DNA of 33,824 bases from Gemmatimonadaceae bacterium. GTDB lineage: Bacteria > Gemmatimonadota > Gemmatimonadetes > Gemmatimonadales > Gemmatimonadaceae. Below are positions 1 to 8,546 of this stretch, piece after piece. The notes under the pieces were generated by a model. That model saw only the letters and a program-made list of their open reading frames with translations, searched no databases and was not told where the DNA came from. The stretch's first letter is position 1; every line of letters begins with the position of its first letter. The stretch covers positions 1-33,824 of the forward strand of contig JANWIF010000150.1 of NCBI GenBank assembly GCA_025450035.1, given 5' to 3'. Both the position numbers and the translations under genes were made by a program.

Positions 1-1
1 A

Positions 2-976
2 GCCGTGCGCAGCACCACGCGCGCCCGGGTCATGCGTGCGATCGAAGAGCTCAACTACTACCCCAATCTCAACGCGCACACGCTGATGCAGCTCGCCACC
101 GATGCGAGCGCGTTTGCGATCATGGGCGTCGGCGCGACGATCGTGATCATTGCCGGCGGCATCGATCTTTCTGTCGGGGCGATCTATGCACTCGCCGGCG
201 TGACGATGGCCATGACGCTGCGCGCCGCGGGGCCGCTCGCACCCGCGGCGATGGTGCTGCTCGGACTGGGAACATGTCTCGCCGTGAGCTTGCTCTGCGG
301 ACTGGCCAACGGGGTCATGGTGATCGGGCTGGGTGTGCATCCGTTCATCGTCACGTTAGGCACCATGTGGATGCTCCGCGGCCTCGCGTTCGTCATCAGC
401 CACGCCGAGAGCATCCTCGTCCCAACCGCGCTCACGCACGTGGCGCAAGCGTCGCTCGGACTTCCGTCCACGCTGTACCCGGTCCCGTTCCTGACCATGC
501 TGCTCATCACAGCATGCGGCGCGATCTATCTCACGCGCACGGTGATGGGCCGCCGCATCTTTGCCGTGGGGGGGAATCCCGAGGCCAGTCGATTCTCCGG
601 TCTCAACGTGAGTCGCATTCGCCTGGGCGTCTACGTGGTCTCCGCACTCACCGCCGGCATCGCCGCATTTCTCGGCGCCGGCTTTTATGGCTCCAGCAGC
701 TCATCTGACGGCAATGGCTACGAGCTGTACGTGATCGCCGCGGCCGTCGTCGGGGGGGCGAGCCTGGCGGGTGGGAAGGGGAGCGCGCTGAGCGCCACAC
801 TCGGCGCGCTGCTCATCGTGCTGGTGCGCCAGGCCATTCGCACGTTGCACCTCGATCAGAACTACGAGTGGATCATCATCGGGGGTGCGATGATCTTGGC
901 CGTCGTCCTCGATCAGGGCGGCACCCGGCTCCTTGCGCGCCGCCTCGCCGGCATTACGAATCGGCGGGAGAAATGA
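2..976 (+). CDS. Sugar ABC transporter permease (RbsC-type) with a LacI-type HTH remnant at its N-terminus; 5' partial
   Basis: This is the membrane permease of a ribose/arabinose-type ABC importer. The permease signature is clear from about residue 30: an AIMGVGATIVI segment followed by GIDLSVGAI, then several hydrophobic helices and a GGASLAGGKG loop that contacts the ATPase. The first 27 or so residues are not permease-like. They read S-TTRARVMRAIEELNYYPN, which matches the second half of the LacI-family helix-turn-helix domain including its conserved YxPN. The frame is open to the window edge, so the HTH probably continues upstream; the GTG at 5 is unlikely to be the true start. The usual first transmembrane helix of RbsC proteins is missing and the HTH stands in its place. 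It heads the transporter operon. This is either a real in-frame fusion caused by a deletion between a lacI-type gene and the permease, or an assembly artefact. Confidence 0.85.
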   Translation, partial: AVRSTTRARVMRAIEELNYYPNLNAHTLMQLATDASAFAIMGVGATIVIIAGGIDLSVGAIYALAGVTMAMTLRAAGPLAPAAMVLLGLGTCLAVSLLCGLANGVMVIGLGVHPFIVTLGTMWMLRGLAFVISHAESILVPTALTHVAQASLGLPSTLYPVPFLTMLLITACGAIYLTRTVMGRRIFAVGGNPEASRFSGLNVSRIRLGVYVVSALTAGIAAFLGAGFYGSSSSSDGNGYELYVIAAAVVGGASLAGGKGSALSATLGALLIVLVRQAIRTLHLDQNYEWIIIGGAMILAVVLDQGGTRLLARRLAGITNRREK

Positions 977-1032
977 CCATAGTGAACGCGCCGAACGCAG
1001 AGCTTGCCTGAGTGCTCTTCCAACGCTCGACT

Positions 1033-1057
1033 CTTCCCTCTTCCCCCTTCTCCCTTC
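1033..1057. repeat. Perfect polypyrimidine mirror repeat (possible H-DNA)
   Basis: The leader of the binding-protein gene contains about 30 uninterrupted pyrimidines at 1031-1060. Inside it, 1033-1057 is a perfect mirror repeat: two 10-base arms (TTCTCCCTTC read outwards) around CCCCC. Homopyrimidine mirror repeats are the classical sequence for intramolecular triplex DNA. The tract ends 8 bases before the ATG at 1068 and takes the place where a Shine-Dalgarno sequence would be expected. The symmetry is seen directly; any structural role is inference. Confidence 0.6.
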
Positions 1058-1067
1058 CCTAGACTTC

Positions 1068-2078
1068 ATGCTTTTCCTCCGCATCTGCGCTCTCTTCATT
1101 CTCGCCGCGCTTGGCTGCGGACGCGCCGACGGTACCGCGAAACCCGCGGCCGCCAGCAAGACTTTTACCGTTGCCATGATCGCCAAGAGCTCCACCAATC
1201 CTGTATTCCTCTCGGCGCGCACCGGTGCCGAGAGGGCCGCCGCGGAGCTCTCCAAGCAGTACGGCGTCTCGGTCCGCGTCGCCTGGCTCACACCGCCATC
1301 GGAAGATGCCGAGATCCAAGCGCAGCGCATTGCGCAGGCCGTCAACGATGGTGCCAACGCGATCCTCGTTTCGGCGAGCGACGCGGGGAAAGTGACCGGC
1401 GCGATCAATGAAGCGGTGAATCGCGGCGTCCCGGTGATGATGTTCGACAGCGACGCCCCTGCGTCGAAGCGGTTCTCCTTCTACGGAGGCGATGACGCCG
1501 CCATGGGGCGGCAGGTGATGGACGAGTTAGCGACGCAGATGCACGACCGCGGCAAGATCGCGATCCTGTCGGGCAACCAGAACGCGCCTAACCTGCAGCG
1601 CCGCGTTCAGGGCGTGCGCGATGAGGCGAAGAAGTATCCGGGCATCACGATCCTGAACACGTTCAATACCATAGAGACACCGCAGGATGCCGCGGCCGAG
1701 GTGATCCGCGCGCAGAATGCCTACCCCAACATCCAGGGATGGGCGATGGTCGGCGGATGGCCGCTGTTCACCGGGGCGCTGCTGACCGAGCTCAACCCCG
1801 ATCGCGTCAAAGTGGTGTCGATCGACGCACTGCCGGCGGAGTTGGCATACGTCGATCGTGGGTTGGCACCGGTGCTCCTGGCCCAGCCCACGTATCTCTG
1901 GGGCTATCAGTCGGTGAAGACCGTGTTCGATCACGTGTACCGGCATCAGCCCGTTCCGGCGCACGTGCAGATGCAGCTGGTGCGTGTCTCCAAGGACAAC
2001 CTGGGGACGTGGGCGCGCCAACTGCGCGATTGGGGGTTCACGGACGTGGACCCGAAGTACATCGCGCTGCCACACTAA
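1068..2078 (+). CDS. Sugar ABC transporter substrate-binding lipoprotein (RbsB-like)
   Basis: Periplasmic sugar-binding protein of the type 1 (RbsB/periplasmic-binding domain 4) family, 336 aa from the ATG at 1068. I chose this start because it gives a lipoprotein signal (MLFLRICALFILAALGC, lipobox LGC with Cys17). An upstream start at 933 would overlap the permease and bury the signal. After the lipid anchor, the fold opens with FTVAMIAKSSTNPVF, and there is a hinge-type segment RGVPVMMFDSDAP near residues 119-131. The gene lies between the permease and the ATPase, with 91 bases before it and 12 after. Substrate is not readable from sequence; the downstream arabinofuranosidase suggests L-arabinose or a small arabinoside. 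No good Shine-Dalgarno is visible; the leader is a polypyrimidine tract. Confidence 0.88.
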   Translation: MLFLRICALFILAALGCGRADGTAKPAAASKTFTVAMIAKSSTNPVFLSARTGAERAAAELSKQYGVSVRVAWLTPPSEDAEIQAQRIAQAVNDGANAILVSASDAGKVTGAINEAVNRGVPVMMFDSDAPASKRFSFYGGDDAAMGRQVMDELATQMHDRGKIAILSGNQNAPNLQRRVQGVRDEAKKYPGITILNTFNTIETPQDAAAEVIRAQNAYPNIQGWAMVGGWPLFTGALLTELNPDRVKVVSIDALPAELAYVDRGLAPVLLAQPTYLWGYQSVKTVFDHVYRHQPVPAHVQMQLVRVSKDNLGTWARQLRDWGFTDVDPKYIALPH

Positions 2079-2090
2079 CGCGCCGGCGCC

Positions 2091-3635
2091 ATGACCGCTC
2101 CCGCGATCCAGTTCATCGGCATCGGCAAACGCTTTCCCGGCGTCGTCGCGCTGCGCGACGTGAACTTCGACGTCGCGCCGGGTTCGTGCCACGCCGTGTG
2201 CGGGGAGAACGGCGCCGGGAAGAGCACGTTAGGCAAGATTCTCGCGGGAATCCAAGCACCGGATGCCGGCGAGGTTCGGCTCGGCGAACGGCCGGTGCGC
2301 TTTGCGGGTCCGCGCGACGCGCTTGCGGCCGGCGTCGCGATGGTCCATCAGGAGCTTGCCTTCTGCGAGAACCTGTCGGTGGCAGAGAACCTCTGCCTCG
2401 GCCGGCTGCCGCAGCGCTATACGTTCGTTTCGCGGCCGGCGATGGCGCGGCGCGCGAATGAGCTGCTCGCCGCGGTGGGCGCCGCCATCGACCCGTCGCG
2501 CGCGTTGGAGACGCTGAGTGTGGGCGAGCAGCAGCTGGTCCAGATCGCCGCCGCGGTTGGCAGCCGGGCCCGCATCATCGTGTTCGACGAGCCGACGAGC
2601 AGCCTGAGTGAGGGCGAAGCGATACGGCTGTACGCCCTCATCGGTCGCCTAACGGCGACCGGCGTCACGGTGCTCTACGTGTCGCATCGAATGGCCGAGA
2701 TCTTCCGACTGTGCGACCGCGTGACCGTGTTGCGCGATGGCGAGCACGTGTGCACCGAGCGCATTGCGTCGCTCGACGAAGGAACGCTCGTGCAACACAT
2801 GATCGGGCGGCGCGTGGAGCAGTACTTCCCCACGCACGTCGGCCGACCGCCGGCGGCGGAGCTGCTGCGCGCGGAGCATCTGAGCAGCCCCGGCCGCTTT
2901 CACGACGTGTCGTTCACCGTGCGCGCAGGCGAGGTCGTGGGCCTGGCGGGGTTGGTGGGCGCGGGACGCTCGGAAATCGCGGCGGCGCTGTTCGGACTGG
3001 ACCCATCGTGCACGGGCAGGGTGCTGGTGCGCGGCAGGCCCGTGCGGCTCCGCTCGCCTGGCGATGCCATGGCGTTAGGCATTGGCCTCGTGCCCGAGGA
3101 CCGCAAGCGGCAAGGCCTGGTCCTGCAGATGCTGTCGCGCGAGAACACCACGCTCCCCACGCTGCCGGCGCTGTCCCGTGGGGGGTGGATCCGCCGGCGC
3201 GCCGAGCGCGAGCTCGCGCGGTTGTATTTCGATCGGCTGTCTGTGCGGCGCGAGCTGATGGAGACTGCCACCGTCGGGCTTTCCGGTGGCAACCAGCAGA
3301 AGCTGGTACTCGCCAAGTGGCTCGCCGCACACAGTCAGGTGCTGCTGCTCGATGAACCGACGCGCGGTGTGGATGTGGGGGTGAAGGCGGAGCTGCACGT
3401 ATGGATCGACCGACTGGCGGCCGAAGGCGCGGGTATTCTGCTCATCTCGAGTGAGCTCCCCGAGCTGCTCCATCTGGCCACACGCATCCTCGTGCTGCGC
3501 AGCGGGCGTATCGTGGCCGAAGTGAGTCGCGACCTCGCCGAACAGGACATATTGTTGACCTACATGACCGGCCTCGAGCCGCCGCGATCCGGCGACGCAC
3601 CGTCGTCCGGCGCTGCCCTCGGGCTGGTCGGATGA
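2091..3635 (+). CDS. Sugar ABC transporter ATP-binding protein (RbsA-type, two ATPase domains)
   Basis: Cytoplasmic ATPase energising the importer encoded upstream. The 514 residues match the usual length of RbsA/MglA/AraG proteins with two fused nucleotide-binding domains. Domain 1 has Walker A GENGAGKST, signature LSVGEQQLVQIA and Walker B IIVFDEPTSSL. Domain 2 has the degenerate Walker A VGAGRSE typical of this subfamily, signature LSGGNQQKLVLAKW and Walker B VLLLDEPTRGVD. The ATG at 2091 is 12 bases after the binding protein. Its TGA overlaps an ATG (ATGA at 3632-3635), in line with coupling to the next gene. Family-level call is firm; the sugar is not determined. Confidence 0.95.
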   Translation: MTAPAIQFIGIGKRFPGVVALRDVNFDVAPGSCHAVCGENGAGKSTLGKILAGIQAPDAGEVRLGERPVRFAGPRDALAAGVAMVHQELAFCENLSVAENLCLGRLPQRYTFVSRPAMARRANELLAAVGAAIDPSRALETLSVGEQQLVQIAAAVGSRARIIVFDEPTSSLSEGEAIRLYALIGRLTATGVTVLYVSHRMAEIFRLCDRVTVLRDGEHVCTERIASLDEGTLVQHMIGRRVEQYFPTHVGRPPAAELLRAEHLSSPGRFHDVSFTVRAGEVVGLAGLVGAGRSEIAAALFGLDPSCTGRVLVRGRPVRLRSPGDAMALGIGLVPEDRKRQGLVLQMLSRENTTLPTLPALSRGGWIRRRAERELARLYFDRLSVRRELMETATVGLSGGNQQKLVLAKWLAAHSQVLLLDEPTRGVDVGVKAELHVWIDRLAAEGAGILLISSELPELLHLATRILVLRSGRIVAEVSRDLAEQDILLTYMTGLEPPRSGDAPSSGAALGLVG

Positions 3636-3661
3636 TTTTCTTTTTTACCGCGAGGCGGACG

Positions 3662-5584
3662 ATGACAGGCAATGTGACGCGTCGTGAGTTTGTAGCCGGT
3701 GCTGCGGCGGCGGCGGCCGTGGCGGCGCTTCCCGCATGGCCACGCCGCGCATGGGCATCGGGCGCCGCCCCGCACTCCACCATCGTTCTCGTGCGACCGT
3801 TCGATCTGGCACGTGTGCAGCTCCGGCCCGGGCCATTCCTGGACAACGCGCAGATCGCGCGCGCGCACCTGCTGAGCATCGACCCCGACCGGCTGCTGCA
3901 CATGTTCCGGCTCACGGCCGGTCTCCCGTCGTCCGCTCAGCCGTTAGGCGGATGGGAGGCGCCGGTGAACGAACTACGCGGGCACTACACGGGCCACTAT
4001 CTATCCGGCTGCGCGCTCATGGGCACCAGCATGCGCGAACCCGCCTTGCGCGTTCGCGGCGCACACATCGTGAGCGCGCTGGCCGAGTGCCAGCAGACGC
4101 TGGGCACCGGCTACGTGAGCGCGTTTCCAGACGTGTTGTTCGACCGGCTGCGCGAAGGGAAGAGCGCGTGGGCGCCGTTCTACACCATCCACAAGATCAT
4201 GGCCGGCCTGCTCGATACCTACACGTACACGGGCAACGCCCAGGCAATGACCGTGCTCGCCGGACTTGCCGGATGGGTCGAGCGCTGGGTTGCTCCGTTA
4301 GGCGATGAGGCCATGGGGCGCATTCTGGAGCGCGAATACGGGGGAATGAATGAGGTGCTCTACAACCTCTCGGCGGTCACCGGGAAGGTCGGGTATGCGG
4401 ACCTCGCGCACCGATTCGATCACGAGCGGGTGTTCGGCCCGCTCGCCGAAGGCCGCGACGAGCTCAAGGGACTGCACGTCAACACCACCATCCCCAAGAT
4501 CATCGGCGCCGCGCGCCGATACGAGCTGACGGGCGAATCGCGCTATCACCGTGTGGCCGACTACTTCTGGCGCGAAGTCACCGGCCGCCGCGCGTACTGC
4601 ACCGGGGGTACGAGCAACGGCGAGGACTGGGGATCCGAGCCCGGCGTGCTGTCCACGCAGCTCAGCGGCTACACGCAGGAGTGCTGCACGACGTACAACA
4701 TGCTCAAACTCACACGGCACGTGTTCGGCTGGACCGCCGACCCTCGATGCGCCGATTTTTACGAGCGGGCGCTGTTCAACGGCATCCTGGGCACACAGCA
4801 TCCGGCGAACGGGATGACGCTCTACTACGTGCCGCTTGCCTCCGGCTACTGGAAACTGTTCGGCCATCCGAACGAATCGTTCTGGTGCTGCAACGGCACG
4901 GGCCTCGAGTCGTTCTCGAAGTTCGGCGACAGCATCTATTTTCAGGATGACGCCGGCATCTATGTCAACCTGTTCATCGCGTCCGAACTCGACTACCCGG
5001 AGCGCGGCGTCAGACTGGTTCAGGACACGAAGTTCCCGGTCGAGGACACGACCCGTCTCACCGTGCACTGCGCACATCCCGCTCGCTTCGCGCTCCGCGT
5101 GCGCGTGCCCTACTGGGCGACGCGCGGCGGCTCGGCCGCGCTCAACGGACGCCCGTTGGACGCGTTCGCCGCGCCGAGCAGCTATCTGGTGCTCGATCGC
5201 ACGTGGCGCGATGGTGATCGCCTGGACCTCACGTTCCCGATGAGCCTCCACGCCGACCCCATGCCTGATGATCCGAGCGTTCAAGCGGTGATGTACGGAC
5301 CGCTGGTACTCGCCGGTCGGTTAGGCACGCAAGGGCTCACCCCGGACGTGCTGCGGGCCGAGCCCACCAAACCGCGCACCGTTCCCGAGTACAAGGCCGA
5401 GCCCGTTCCCGCTCCGTCATTCGTCGCGCGGGGCGACGATCTGTCATCGTGGATCACTCCCGCCGGCACGCCGCTCACGTTCCACACGGTGGGTCAAACC
5501 GCCGATGTGATCCTGGTGCCGCTCAACACGGTGATCGACGAACGGTACGCGGTGTACTGGAACGTCGCGGGAAACGGCACGTGA
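3662..5584 (+). CDS. Tat-exported GH127-family beta-L-arabinofuranosidase (DUF1680)
   Basis: Predicted glycoside hydrolase releasing L-arabinofuranose, for instance from hydroxyproline-linked beta-L-arabino-oligosaccharides, the substrate class of the founding GH127 enzyme HypBA1. From the ATG at 3662 the protein has 640 aa and begins with a Tat signal (TRREFVAGAAAAAA, cleavage near AWA-SG). The GH127 zinc/cysteine site is visible: E340 and C342 in QECCTTYNMLK, then C409-C410 in FWCCNGTG, the first of this pair corresponding to the family's nucleophilic Cys. An earlier ATG at 3632 overlaps the ATPase stop (ATGA), but it adds MIFFFTARRT before the signal; GAGGCGG ahead of 3662 supports the later start. 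Fifth base block of the operon: transporter upstream, putative glycosidase downstream. GH146 or another DUF1680 clade is the main alternative. Confidence 0.88.
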   Translation: MTGNVTRREFVAGAAAAAAVAALPAWPRRAWASGAAPHSTIVLVRPFDLARVQLRPGPFLDNAQIARAHLLSIDPDRLLHMFRLTAGLPSSAQPLGGWEAPVNELRGHYTGHYLSGCALMGTSMREPALRVRGAHIVSALAECQQTLGTGYVSAFPDVLFDRLREGKSAWAPFYTIHKIMAGLLDTYTYTGNAQAMTVLAGLAGWVERWVAPLGDEAMGRILEREYGGMNEVLYNLSAVTGKVGYADLAHRFDHERVFGPLAEGRDELKGLHVNTTIPKIIGAARRYELTGESRYHRVADYFWREVTGRRAYCTGGTSNGEDWGSEPGVLSTQLSGYTQECCTTYNMLKLTRHVFGWTADPRCADFYERALFNGILGTQHPANGMTLYYVPLASGYWKLFGHPNESFWCCNGTGLESFSKFGDSIYFQDDAGIYVNLFIASELDYPERGVRLVQDTKFPVEDTTRLTVHCAHPARFALRVRVPYWATRGGSAALNGRPLDAFAAPSSYLVLDRTWRDGDRLDLTFPMSLHADPMPDDPSVQAVMYGPLVLAGRLGTQGLTPDVLRAEPTKPRTVPEYKAEPVPAPSFVARGDDLSSWITPAGTPLTFHTVGQTADVILVPLNTVIDERYAVYWNVAGNGT

Positions 5585-5603
5585 CGGCGCGCGACAGCCG
5601 CCG

Positions 5604-7439
5604 GTGAGCGACTCCCCGCCGCTTTCCCGGCGCGATTTGCTCAAGGTGTTAGGCGCGGCATCGGCGGGCACGCTGCTGCCGCGCGAGCTGGCGGCGCAAG
5701 CGGTCTCGCCACGCCGGCCGGTTGTCGTGCGCGTCCCGCGTGCCGTGAGTGCGCCGGATGGCACGTTGCTCCCGCTCACGTCCACCAGCGACGTGTTCAT
5801 GCCGCCACGCGGGCGGGCCTACGACAAGTTCAGCTTCGACTTTCCCGAGCCGTCGGTGGCGTTCGCCGAGTTCCGGTTTGGCGTAATGGTGTTCACGCGC
5901 GAGAACGCGTACGGACTCGATCGCGATGCGATGCGCGTGAACGCGATACCCGATGGACTCCGCGTGACGTGCGATCGCTTGGTGTGGGCGGGCGGCCAGG
6001 AACACGCGGACGGCCACGTGACCGTCGAGTTGCACCGCGACGCGGCGGACCCGCACGCGATCACGTGGACCGTGACGGCCGAAATTCGCCAACCAATCAA
6101 GGCGATCACGACCGTGTTGCGCGGCGTGCCCCGCGGACGGATCTCCAGCGGAGGGGCGCCTTTCTTCGATCCGCACGACGACGAGGTGCTGCTCGGCTAC
6201 CCATTCAGCGGGGGCGACCTCTTCGGTCCTGGTGAAGCTGGCGGAATGCCGACGCCGCTGACCGTCGTGCAGATCGGAGACGCGGATTTCGTGGCCATCT
6301 CGTCGCTCGATGACCGCGTGCGCACCAAGCGATTCTATTTTGAGCCTGGCGCCGAAGGGTATCGCGTGGAAGCCGTGCATGAGACCGAGGGGTGGCTCTC
6401 GCAGACGCGAGTGACGACGCCGCCATGGCGCATCGCGCGCGCCGCTACACTCGCCGATGCGGTGATGCCTCACTTCCAGCACGTGCAGCGCGCGTATGCG
6501 CTCGTGCCGTGGGACAGCCGACCCGATGTGCCCGATTGGTTGCGGCGCACGTCGCTCGTCATCACGCTGCACGGCATGCACTACACCGGCTACGTGTTCA
6601 ACGACTTCACACGAATGCTGGAGATCTTGCAGTGGACCGCCACGCAGATCTCCGGAGAACGTGTTCTCGTGTTCCTCCCCTCGTGGGACGGACGGTACTA
6701 TTGGGACTATCCGCGCTACCAGGCCGCCGATCGGTTAGGCGGAGAGGCCGGACTCGCGCGGCTGGTGCACGAAGGGCAGCGCATGGGCTTCCGGTTCATG
6801 CCCATGTTCGGCGCCAACGCGGCCAACCGCATGTCGCCCGAATACCGGCGGGTTGCCGATGCGGCGACGGCCAAGATCGACGGCGACCGGTTGGACCTCA
6901 ACTGGGTGGATTGGGACAACGACCGGCATCAGGAAGGGTGGCTGTCGTACATGAACCTGGGCGTTGCGTCGTGGCGCGACTGGCTCGGCGGCCGCATCAC
7001 GGATGCGATCGAGCGGTACGGCGTGGACGCCTACTTTCTCGACATCGCGGGTGGGTGGGTGAACAACCCGCGGGCCGATATGCACGACGGCATTCGCCGT
7101 CTCGTGGAGGGCATGCGGGGCGCGCACCCGCGCGTGCTGTGCTGCGGCGAGATGCACTACGACGCCCTCGTGTCGTTCATTCCACTGTATCAGGCATTCT
7201 CGCAGTGGCTCGTGCGCGATCAGGTGCAGCGGTACGCGCGATTCTTCCAGCACCTGAGTCACCCCGCACCGGGGCGCGGGAGCAGCGGCGTCCACGAGTC
7301 GGGGTTCAACCAATGGAACGCGCAGACCCTCTCGCTCCATGCGGGCCTGATCCCGACGTTGAACGTCGTGGACGACACGTTTTCAGCCCACCGCCAAGAG
7401 ATGGCCGCGGTCATTGCGAAGGCCCGAGAGGGAGGGTAG
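5604..7439 (+). CDS. Tat-exported putative TIM-barrel glycosidase (DUF6259-like), family uncertain
   Basis: A 611-aa protein from the GTG at 5604, 19 bases after the arabinofuranosidase. It starts with a Tat signal (LSRRDLLKVLGAASAGTLL, likely cleavage after LAAQA). Residues of about 45-310 look like a beta-rich domain. From about 320 the pattern of strand-helix repeats resembles a TIM barrel: VLVFLPSWDGRYYW, FRFMPMFGAN, then WRDWLGGRITDAIERYGVDAYFLDIAGG. D480 in YFLDIAGG and E516 in CCGEMHYD lie at the ends of predicted strands and are candidate catalytic acids. No named GH family was recognised with confidence; the layout recalls DUF6259 and clan-D/GH-H style enzymes. Context says it works with GH127 on the same glycan. 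Function is inference from fold and neighbours only. Confidence 0.6.
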   Translation: MSDSPPLSRRDLLKVLGAASAGTLLPRELAAQAVSPRRPVVVRVPRAVSAPDGTLLPLTSTSDVFMPPRGRAYDKFSFDFPEPSVAFAEFRFGVMVFTRENAYGLDRDAMRVNAIPDGLRVTCDRLVWAGGQEHADGHVTVELHRDAADPHAITWTVTAEIRQPIKAITTVLRGVPRGRISSGGAPFFDPHDDEVLLGYPFSGGDLFGPGEAGGMPTPLTVVQIGDADFVAISSLDDRVRTKRFYFEPGAEGYRVEAVHETEGWLSQTRVTTPPWRIARAATLADAVMPHFQHVQRAYALVPWDSRPDVPDWLRRTSLVITLHGMHYTGYVFNDFTRMLEILQWTATQISGERVLVFLPSWDGRYYWDYPRYQAADRLGGEAGLARLVHEGQRMGFRFMPMFGANAANRMSPEYRRVADAATAKIDGDRLDLNWVDWDNDRHQEGWLSYMNLGVASWRDWLGGRITDAIERYGVDAYFLDIAGGWVNNPRADMHDGIRRLVEGMRGAHPRVLCCGEMHYDALVSFIPLYQAFSQWLVRDQVQRYARFFQHLSHPAPGRGSSGVHESGFNQWNAQTLSLHAGLIPTLNVVDDTFSAHRQEMAAVIAKAREGG

Positions 7440-7442
7440 CAG

Positions 7443-8495
7443 CTACCATATATCCCCCACCGTGAATCCTTCCGGAAACGGATCCGAGGGATCGACGACG
7501 TACGAGCTGAATCCGGTGATCCACGCCTGTCCGCTGATGGTGGGGATCACCGCGTCGTAGGTGCCCACCTTGGCTTCGCCCACCAAGCGACCGGTGAAGA
7601 GTGTGCCGAGTACGCCTTCGTGGCGGAAATCTTCGTTCAGCGTTAGGCGCCGCTTGGCGTAGAGTGTGGCCATCTTGGCGCAGGTCCCCGTGCCACACGG
7701 CGACCGATCGATCGCTCCCGTCCACGTGGAGGGGCGGTCCCAATCGAGTTTGCCGGTGGACACGATGACGGCGTTCTTCAGGTGCGCCTCGGCGTGCGAC
7801 GGCGCACCGGACAGCTGCGCGATCGTGATGCCGTCGAATCCCGGCTGCTCCGGATGGACCACGGGCAGCTGCTCCCGCGCCGCTGCCTTGATCATCTCTC
7901 CGATGCGGACGATGTCCCGTCCTTCGTCCGGCGTTAGGCGGAGGCCGAAGGGTGCGGCATCGGTGATCACGTAGAACATCCCGCCGTAGGCAACGTCCAC
8001 CGTGACCGTCCCCAGGTGCGGCACCTCGATCGTGGTATCGAGGTAGGCGGCGAACGCCGGCACGTTGCGAAACGTCACGCGGGTCACCTTGCCTCCGGCG
8101 CACTCGGCGCGCACGCGGACCAATCCCGCCGGCGTCTCGAGGGTGAGCTCGGTGACGGGCTCGCGCATGGGTAGCATACCCGTCTCGAGGAGGACCGTGG
8201 TCACGCACATGGTGTTGGTACCCGACATCCCGGGATACTCGACCTGCTCCATGATCACAAAGCCGGCGTCGGCGTCCGGGTGGGTGGGCGGCAGGATGAG
8301 ATTGCAGTTGGCCGCCGGGTAGCCGCGCGGCTCGCGGAGCATGCGCAGCCGGAGTTGATCGGCGTGATCGCGCAAGTGGCACATCTTCTCGAACATCGAT
8401 ATGCCAGGGACATCAAGGACGCCGCCGACGATGACGCGTCCGGGTTCGCCGCACGCGTGGGCGTCGACGGCGTTGATCATGTTCGCGAGTCGCAT
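7443..8495 (-). CDS. Proline racemase family protein, probable 4-hydroxyproline 2-epimerase (Ser/Cys type)
   Basis: Member of the proline racemase superfamily: cofactor-free epimerases and dehydratases of proline and hydroxyprolines. The family opening (NAVDAHACGEPGRVI) and the C-terminal DRSPCGTGTCAKM motif are clear. The second catalytic Cys is present (C267), but the first position (MCGHG in most members) is Ser91 in PGMSGTNT. From memory of the family, a Ser/Cys pair has been linked to hydroxyproline epimerisation rather than to the Cys/Thr dehydratases; treat the substrate as likely, not proven. I prefer the ATG at 8495 (350 aa). An in-frame GTG at 8546 would add 17 aa but sits at the predicted transcription start beside the TATAAT. 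It converges on the glycosidase operon, three bases from its end. Confidence 0.85.
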   Translation of the reverse strand: MRLANMINAVDAHACGEPGRVIVGGVLDVPGISMFEKMCHLRDHADQLRLRMLREPRGYPAANCNLILPPTHPDADAGFVIMEQVEYPGMSGTNTMCVTTVLLETGMLPMREPVTELTLETPAGLVRVRAECAGGKVTRVTFRNVPAFAAYLDTTIEVPHLGTVTVDVAYGGMFYVITDAAPFGLRLTPDEGRDIVRIGEMIKAAAREQLPVVHPEQPGFDGITIAQLSGAPSHAEAHLKNAVIVSTGKLDWDRPSTWTGAIDRSPCGTGTCAKMATLYAKRRLTLNEDFRHEGVLGTLFTGRLVGEAKVGTYDAVIPTISGQAWITGFSSYVVDPSDPFPEGFTVGDIW

Positions 8496-8546
8496 GCGTG
8501 GTCCGTTCGTGAATCGGTAGAGGGTGGGCCTTTCGGCCGCGGACAC

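Noticed and set aside
4298-5284. Long open frame on the minus strand (328 codons) inside the GH127 gene
   Set aside because: The composition is that of an antisense shadow in high-GC DNA. It has no motif and no ribosome site, and the plus strand carries a clear enzyme.
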